Below, in pieces: positions 15,292-19,162 of a DNA stretch of 19,162 nt. Made by a program: the position numbers and the translations under genes. The notes under the pieces are model-generated. The model ran no database searches. It saw only the letters and a list, made by a program, of their open reading frames with translations, and was not told the DNA's origin. Position 1 is the stretch's first letter. Every line of letters begins with the position of its first letter. The stretch is from Methanobacteriota archaeon (lineage in GTDB: Archaea > Thermoplasmatota > Poseidoniia > Poseidoniales > SP79), in assembly GCA_002715545.1 (NCBI GenBank), contig PAZI01000061.1, forward strand, positions 1-19,162, in the 5' to 3' direction.

Positions 15292-17988
15292 CTATTTCGG
15301 TGTCGCGATCGGGGCTTCGTTCATCAACTTAGCCAAAAATGGCTCCATCACGGCAGCCCAAACGGCGTAACCTTTGGCATTTGGATGGGTTCCGTCCGGA
15401 ATCAGATCTCCCCGCATGCGGCGGCCATTGAGGAATGCTTTACTTATGTCTGCATAATGCACCCATTCGCCGTCACCTATATTCTCGATCAACCGATTTA
15501 CCTTCATGTTGATCTGTCGCGCTCCGTCATTATCGTCACTGCCGCGCGGAAAAACACCTAATACCAGCACCTTTGTTTTCGGCAGCTTGGTTCTCAGCTT
15601 TTTGACGATTAACCGGATATCACGGGCAGTTATCTCAGGTGGACTGCTCATGTGGTTGTTCGTACCAATCATGAGGACAGCAACCTTGGGTGAGATCCCG
15701 TCGATATTACCGTTCTCCAGCCGCCAAAGAACGTGTTCGGTGCGATCACCGCTAATCGCGAGGTTCACCGCATTGCGCTTAACGTAATAGTGGGCCCATG
15801 TCTCTTTTCCATCACGGTTCCACCAATGCGTAATCGAGTCGCCGATCATCAACATGCCAACGTAGCCCTGACGGGCTCTCTCATTGAAGGCATTATGTCG
15901 TTTAAGCCACGACTCCTTGTGCCAACGCGGCTCCGGACGTGCGGTGATTTGGCGATCACCATCGGTCATCCGCCAAAGTGGTATACTAACGTTGTCGTAC
16001 GTCACGGTGGTGGTGACCTTGTCAAGTTGAGAACAAGCCGGCAGCCCAATGTAAAATGTGTTATTCATTGGAATTTCGACCGATCCCAGTTGCTGCCAGT
16101 GAAATCCGTCCGCTGACATGTAGCCGGTAAACCGGTTCCGGAAACGGATCAACCGAACCCAGTACGGCGTACTTAGGCGGTTCTTCTTTATGATGTGATT
16201 TTCACCGAGATACCGAGTGCCATGGGTACTAGTTTCGCCCCCGGTCTCGGTACGCGTTACAAGTGCTCCGCTCCAGTGCGGCAACAACAACACCGAAGCG
16301 TGACAGGAACCGGCCTCGAGTGTCTCTCTCATCATCACACCAGGCTTGGTCCATTGTGAACTCATCGGCCGCACAATGCGTGCTGTGATGGTCCCCTCAC
16401 CGGAGTATTTCGTGTAGACAAAATGAAACGAGTCGAATGTACCGTTGATATCTGCCCCCTCGCCTTCCAGAGTGAAGCGTTTACCGTTGTACTCGGTGAA
16501 GCCGCTAACCTGCACATCGCCAATATCACGACTCAGCCACGGCCCCGGCAGCGCAGCATTCGCTGCCAGTTCAGCAGAAGGCGGGCTGGTCCCAACACCA
16601 TTACTGGCCTTTATAGTGTAATAATAAAGTCCACCACGCTCGACTGTCGTATCGTGGAACTCTGGCACAGTTAAAGCATCAGCAATTTGTTCTGAAGGCC
16701 CACCAGATTGTTCTGATCGAAAAACAGAGTAGTAATTTGCATCGATCGCATTAACTGGGTCAACGCTCTTTACCCAAGTCAACTGAATGCCTCCTTCCGT
16801 AGAACGCGCGACCAATCCGGACGGCACCCCTGGTGCACGTTTCGGTTTTGTCGAAGCGATCTTCGGCCGATAATGTGTCAATGTTCCCAACCCGATATGA
16901 TCGCTGCTGTACCCCTCTGGGCGTTTTTTTTCAACAACCCGTCCGGAATACAGCGCCGCCACTCCCCGACGCTTTGTATAGTGCTGAAATGGCCTCTCAA
17001 AGATAGGCCAGAAACTACCACGACTGATCGTTGATATCTTGGTGTAATGATTGTTGCGACCACCTAATCCGTATTTGCCAGTGCGATCTAGATAGTCTTC
17101 ATAGGGGACATCATCACCAAGTCCGTATCTCGCTGTATACTCGTGTCCCTTTAGAACAAGGCTGTCACTCCAGCCATATAAATCGATACCCTGCTGCCAC
17201 GCCACCTCCGCAGCTCCGCTGAGCAAACCAAGCCCAAGCTGAGCATAATGCTGAGCACGCGTAGTCTCCTGACATTGGCCGGTCGGATAAACGATCATGT
17301 GCGGGATGCTGCCGTTGCCACAACCGTTCACTGCATACCGGATCGTTTCCTCAAACAACTCTCGATCATTGCAAAACACCCCTATAGCCATCTTGGTCTG
17401 CAACGCCGCCGTCTCCCAATTGCCATTTGCGAAATAGGCATAGTGCTCAATTGTCGGCAACCACGCGTTTTTAAAGGAAACCTCACAGCGCCGGGCCTCG
17501 GCTTCGGTCCAACCGGCATCAGTATAGCGAATTAATTCCGCAGCATTCACAAACTGGAATCCTTGTAACCCTGAGGCCAGCACTCCGTCGATGCCACTTA
17601 CTTTTTTCAGTCTTCCTGACCAAGCATTGAGGATCTTGATTGCCTTATCCGCATGGACCTTCTTGCCTGTGATCACCCACATCAAGGCATTCTGATAAGC
17701 CCCACGAGCGTCGTCCTGTGCCTGACCATTATTGATGTTGGGTGCACGCCCCCACTCTTCGACCGGCCCACGCATCCGGTAATCCGCATTTGCAAACGGA
17801 CTCTTGGTCAGAACCTCGAAGCCTGCATAAATCGGTCTCTGCTCCTTCGATACCGCTGCCCTCATCCGAAGAATGTCCTCCCGACTATGAAGAAGTCCGG
17901 GGTGAACAAACCCTTGCGCAGCTGGATCAACGGGAATGATTAACAACACCAAAACAGCCATCCAACCAATGAGAAAACGAGAGAACAT
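15292..17988 (-). CDS. Secreted alginate-lyase-like / FN3 / concanavalin-like / SGNH esterase fusion
   Basis: This 898-residue protein starts with a signal peptide (residues 1 to about 25). Residues 27-375 resemble the alginate-lyase alpha/alpha toroid family (PF05426): FVHPGLLHSREDILRM, FANGNWETAALQTKMAIGVF (187-206) and CQETTRAQHYAQLGLGLL (239-256), with His247-Tyr248 as probable catalytic residues. Residues 386-478 form a fibronectin type III domain. Residues 482-672 look like a DUF1349/concanavalin-type beta-sandwich (FHFVYTKYSGEGTITARI, VRLIRFRNRFTGYMSADG). Residues 686-890 are an SGNH/GDSL hydrolase with block I GDSIT (Ser718), block II Gly747, block III GTNN (775-778) and block V DGTHPN (Asp865, His868), so the triad is complete. 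The protein could depolymerise a uronic-acid polymer and remove its O-acetyl groups. Both activities are inferred from family. It stands alone with its start facing the tRNA gene. Confidence 0.9.
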   Translation of the reverse strand: MFSRFLIGWMAVLVLLIIPVDPAAQGFVHPGLLHSREDILRMRAAVSKEQRPIYAGFEVLTKSPFANADYRMRGPVEEWGRAPNINNGQAQDDARGAYQNALMWVITGKKVHADKAIKILNAWSGRLKKVSGIDGVLASGLQGFQFVNAAELIRYTDAGWTEAEARRCEVSFKNAWLPTIEHYAYFANGNWETAALQTKMAIGVFCNDRELFEETIRYAVNGCGNGSIPHMIVYPTGQCQETTRAQHYAQLGLGLLSGAAEVAWQQGIDLYGWSDSLVLKGHEYTARYGLGDDVPYEDYLDRTGKYGLGGRNNHYTKISTISRGSFWPIFERPFQHYTKRRGVAALYSGRVVEKKRPEGYSSDHIGLGTLTHYRPKIASTKPKRAPGVPSGLVARSTEGGIQLTWVKSVDPVNAIDANYYSVFRSEQSGGPSEQIADALTVPEFHDTTVERGGLYYYTIKASNGVGTSPPSAELAANAALPGPWLSRDIGDVQVSGFTEYNGKRFTLEGEGADINGTFDSFHFVYTKYSGEGTITARIVRPMSSQWTKPGVMMRETLEAGSCHASVLLLPHWSGALVTRTETGGETSTHGTRYLGENHIIKKNRLSTPYWVRLIRFRNRFTGYMSADGFHWQQLGSVEIPMNNTFYIGLPACSQLDKVTTTVTYDNVSIPLWRMTDGDRQITARPEPRWHKESWLKRHNAFNERARQGYVGMLMIGDSITHWWNRDGKETWAHYYVKRNAVNLAISGDRTEHVLWRLENGNIDGISPKVAVLMIGTNNHMSSPPEITARDIRLIVKKLRTKLPKTKVLVLGVFPRGSDDNDGARQINMKVNRLIENIGDGEWVHYADISKAFLNGRRMRGDLIPDGTHPNAKGYAVWAAVMEPFLAKLMNEAPIATPK

Positions 17989-18082
17989 CGCAACCGATTT
18001 TTAAGACAACGCCATTTGATTTCAAGCCGCTAAAAAACGGTGGAACAGTAAGCTTGAAGGAGCTAAACCCAGGGAAAAGGTC

Positions 18083-18110
18083 TTGTAAACGCTAGTAATG
18101 ACATTAAATT
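18083..18110 (+). promoter_or_regulatory. Candidate promoter of the tRNA-Val gene
   Basis: TTGTAA (18083-18088) and TAAATT (18105-18110) are 16 bases apart and match the -35 and -10 consensus at 4 of 6 positions or better. Transcription would start around 18117, about ten bases before the mature tRNA, which is normal spacing. An overlapping TTAAAT one base to the left is an equally good -10. Confidence 0.35.
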
Positions 18111-18126
18111 TCTGTGAAGCGTAATT

Positions 18127-18201
18127 GCGCGCTTAACTCAGTGGTAGAGTGCTACCTTCACACGGTAGAAGTCGTTGGTTCAAATCCAACAGTGCGCACC
18201 A
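18127..18201 (+). tRNA. tRNA-Val (anticodon CAC)
   Basis: All arms fold by eye. The 7-base acceptor stem GCGCGCT pairs with AGTGCGC, with one G-T wobble. The D stem is ACTC/GAGT with loop AGTGGTA. The anticodon stem is CTACC/GGTAG with loop TTCACAC, giving anticodon CAC, which reads the valine codon GTG. The T stem is GTTGG/CCAAC with loop TTCAAAT. The discriminator is A and CCA is encoded (18199-18201). Length is 75 bases including CCA. An integrase gene follows 98 bases downstream, so its 3' half is a likely attachment site. Confidence 0.96.
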
Positions 18202-19107
18202 TTTGCTTCTGTTTCCTTAGGTTTCTTAAACACTGCATTTTTGTGCCTGCATCCAATTGCGACCAAATTGAAAAAAATTGGTTAGCGAATGGTTAGCGAA
18301 TGCAGATAAAAAAAGTAGTCAACCACAGTAATACTCGGTGGCGTGTATCCACTTATGTTGACGGCAAACGCAGGCAGCGATTCTTTAGTTCAAAGAAGCT
18401 GGCCGTGGAGTGGATGAAGCTCCTTCGAGTTGATGAGAGCTGCGTCAACTTCTGGTCTGAGATCTCAATTGAAGAGCAGAGAGACATCATCTCAGCCTAC
18501 AAGCTGGCGGCATCAAAGGGGCTATCAGTCTACCGATGCCTCCTTCAGACTCCTACCCAACTTGAGCTAAAGCCTCTTTCAGTTTTAGACGCAATTCTGG
18601 AATACCAAGAGGTCATTAAACAAAGATCACTCAGACCGGCATCACTCAAACAGACTCAACTTTTTCTATCTCAATTAGCTGATGAATTTGGCAATGAGCT
18701 GGTTCATTGCGTGACAGCCAGCCTTCTGGAGAAGTGGTTTCAGAAGCGAAACTGGAAACGATCCACGATCGACGGAGTCATCGCTAAAATTGGGCCTTTT
18801 TTCAGTTGGCTAGTTCGAGAGGGATACATCGAGAAAAGCCCTTCTAGCGCGATCCAGAGGCCAATAAATGAGGACACTGGGCCACCTAAGATCTTCTTGG
18901 CTAAGGAGGCGGCACAGCTGCTCAGCACAGCTCTCCAGTTAGATCCCCCATTGGCCAAATACTTCGCTATTGGCCTCTTTGCCGGCATCCGCCCCCACGA
19001 GATTTGCAGACTAAAGACAAGTGATATCTCTGATCGCTACATTGAGATAACCGCCAGCACATCCAAAACCCGTAAACGCCGCCTAGTCACCGTTCTTCCC
19101 AATCCTT
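18202..19107 (+). mobile_element. Left end of a putative tRNA-integrated element, broken
   Basis: The order tRNA 3' end, about 100 bases of non-coding DNA, then an integrase pointing away from the tRNA is the standard left border of integrative elements that use tRNA genes as attachment sites. Only this border is seen. The integrase is cut at about 19100-19110, and ankyrin-type coding sequence follows. No second copy of the tRNA 3' end was seen in the window, so the right border and cargo cannot be described. Confidence 0.4.
18280..18301 (+). repeat. Perfect tandem 11-bp repeat at the integrase start
   Basis: GGTTAGCGAAT occurs at 18280-18290 and again directly at 18291-18301. The second copy overlaps the ATG of the integrase gene (18300-18302), and the frame is closed by TAG (18294-18296) inside the second copy. 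It may be an arm-type integrase site or autoregulatory operator, or a simple slippage duplication. An A-rich tract precedes it. Confidence 0.6.
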
Positions 19108-19127
19108 GGGCACAATGCAGTGATTAG
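18300..19127 (+). pseudogene. Tyrosine recombinase/phage integrase, 3'-truncated
   Basis: The 275-codon frame encodes the N-terminal part of a tyrosine-type site-specific recombinase. Residues 1-40 are a small basic N-terminal domain (WRVSTYVDGKRRQRFFSSKK). Residues 93-185 are the SAM-like core-binding domain (LDAILEYQEVIKQRSLRPAS, FFSWLVREGYIEKSPSS). The catalytic domain begins near 198 and includes the first catalytic Arg231 in LFAGIRPHEICRL and the beta-hairpin Lys256 in STSKTRKRRLV. The frame then stops after PNPWAQCSD. The HxxR box, the second His/Trp and the nucleophilic Tyr are all missing; intact relatives are roughly 100 or more residues longer at the C-terminus. The protein could not recombine DNA as it stands. 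Its place next to tRNA-Val suggests it once drove integration there. Whether the truncation is biological or an assembly join is unknown. Confidence 0.85.
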
Positions 19128-19162
19128 ACTTTTAATTGCCAAAGGTGCGGATGTGAATGCAA
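19108..19162 (+). CDS. Fragment of an ankyrin-repeat coding region
   Basis: In the +1 frame relative to the integrase, the last 54 complete bases encode GHNAVIRLLIAKGADVNA, which matches the second helix and hairpin of an ankyrin repeat (GHxxVVxLLIxKGADVNA) almost perfectly. The frame runs off the right edge. Upstream in the same frame (PFFPIL) there is no ankyrin consensus beyond perhaps the Leu before Gly, and no start codon belongs to it. It is therefore the interior of an ankyrin gene joined to an integrase fragment at about 19100-19110. Confidence 0.7.

Noticed and set aside
15269..15300. AAGC...GCTT repeats at the end of the cyclase gene as a terminator
   Set aside because: The stem would be four base pairs with a long loop and no T run; too weak to call.
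18114..18296. A 60-codon frame crossing the tRNA gene
   Set aside because: It covers the whole tRNA-Val and has no family signal; the tRNA fold explains the sequence.

Overview
The window most likely comes from a marine or freshwater Verrucomicrobiota bacterium, probably of the Limisphaerales/Pedosphaera type. The main clue is a prepilin-like protein with the N-terminus [19 protein letters not shown] and a C-terminal H-X9-DG motif. Supporting clues are several exported families common in the Planctomycetota-Verrucomicrobiota group: a Cys-type sulfatase, a PQQ-like propeller starting WRGPNYDG, DUF6807, DUF4432 and a YHYH protein. This taxonomic call is inference from protein style, with no marker gene behind it.

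Layout. Positions 1-2008 (minus) hold a two-gene unit: an L-fucose-isomerase-like sugar isomerase followed 3 bases later by a membrane-anchored protein that runs off the window. At 2098-2961 (plus) is a YeeZ-type SDR protein. At 2974-5100 (minus) are two housekeeping genes, fabI and hisC. At 5137-10036 (minus) are four exported proteins: DUF6807, a six-loop EF-hand protein, a YHYH protein and an exported DUF4432 aldose-epimerase-like protein. The YHYH and EF-hand genes are 3 bases apart and both end in Arg/Asp-rich tails. At 10112-11220 (plus) are a 60-residue two-helix membrane protein and the prepilin-like protein. At 11245-14232 (minus) are the PQQ-like propeller and a heparan-N-sulfatase-like sulfatase. 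Divergent from the sulfatase is a Tat-exported, lipidated cyclase-family protein (14396-15271). At 15292-17988 (minus) is a large secreted protein joining an alginate-lyase-like module, an FN3 domain, a concanavalin-like module and an SGNH esterase. The window ends with tRNA-Val(CAC) at 18127-18201 and a tyrosine-integrase gene 98 bases downstream. That integrase is cut off before its second catalytic box and runs directly into ankyrin-repeat coding sequence.

How the genes fit together. Eight of the fourteen complete protein-coding genes (counting neither the left-edge fragment nor the truncated integrase) carry export signals, and several belong to carbohydrate-processing families: lyase, esterase, sulfatase, aldose-epimerase-like, DUF6807 and sugar isomerase. 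This fits a bacterium that breaks down sulfated, possibly acetylated polysaccharides such as algal or animal uronic-acid or fucose polymers. The genes are split among several transcription units and mixed with housekeeping genes, so this is a loose neighbourhood and no single utilisation locus is proven. No SusC/SusD pair, sulfatase-maturing enzyme or dedicated regulator is present.

No stretch longer than 300 bases lacks a gene. The largest gap (3754-4002) holds only short repeats upstream of fabI. No CRISPR array, rRNA, riboswitch or intact insertion sequence was seen.
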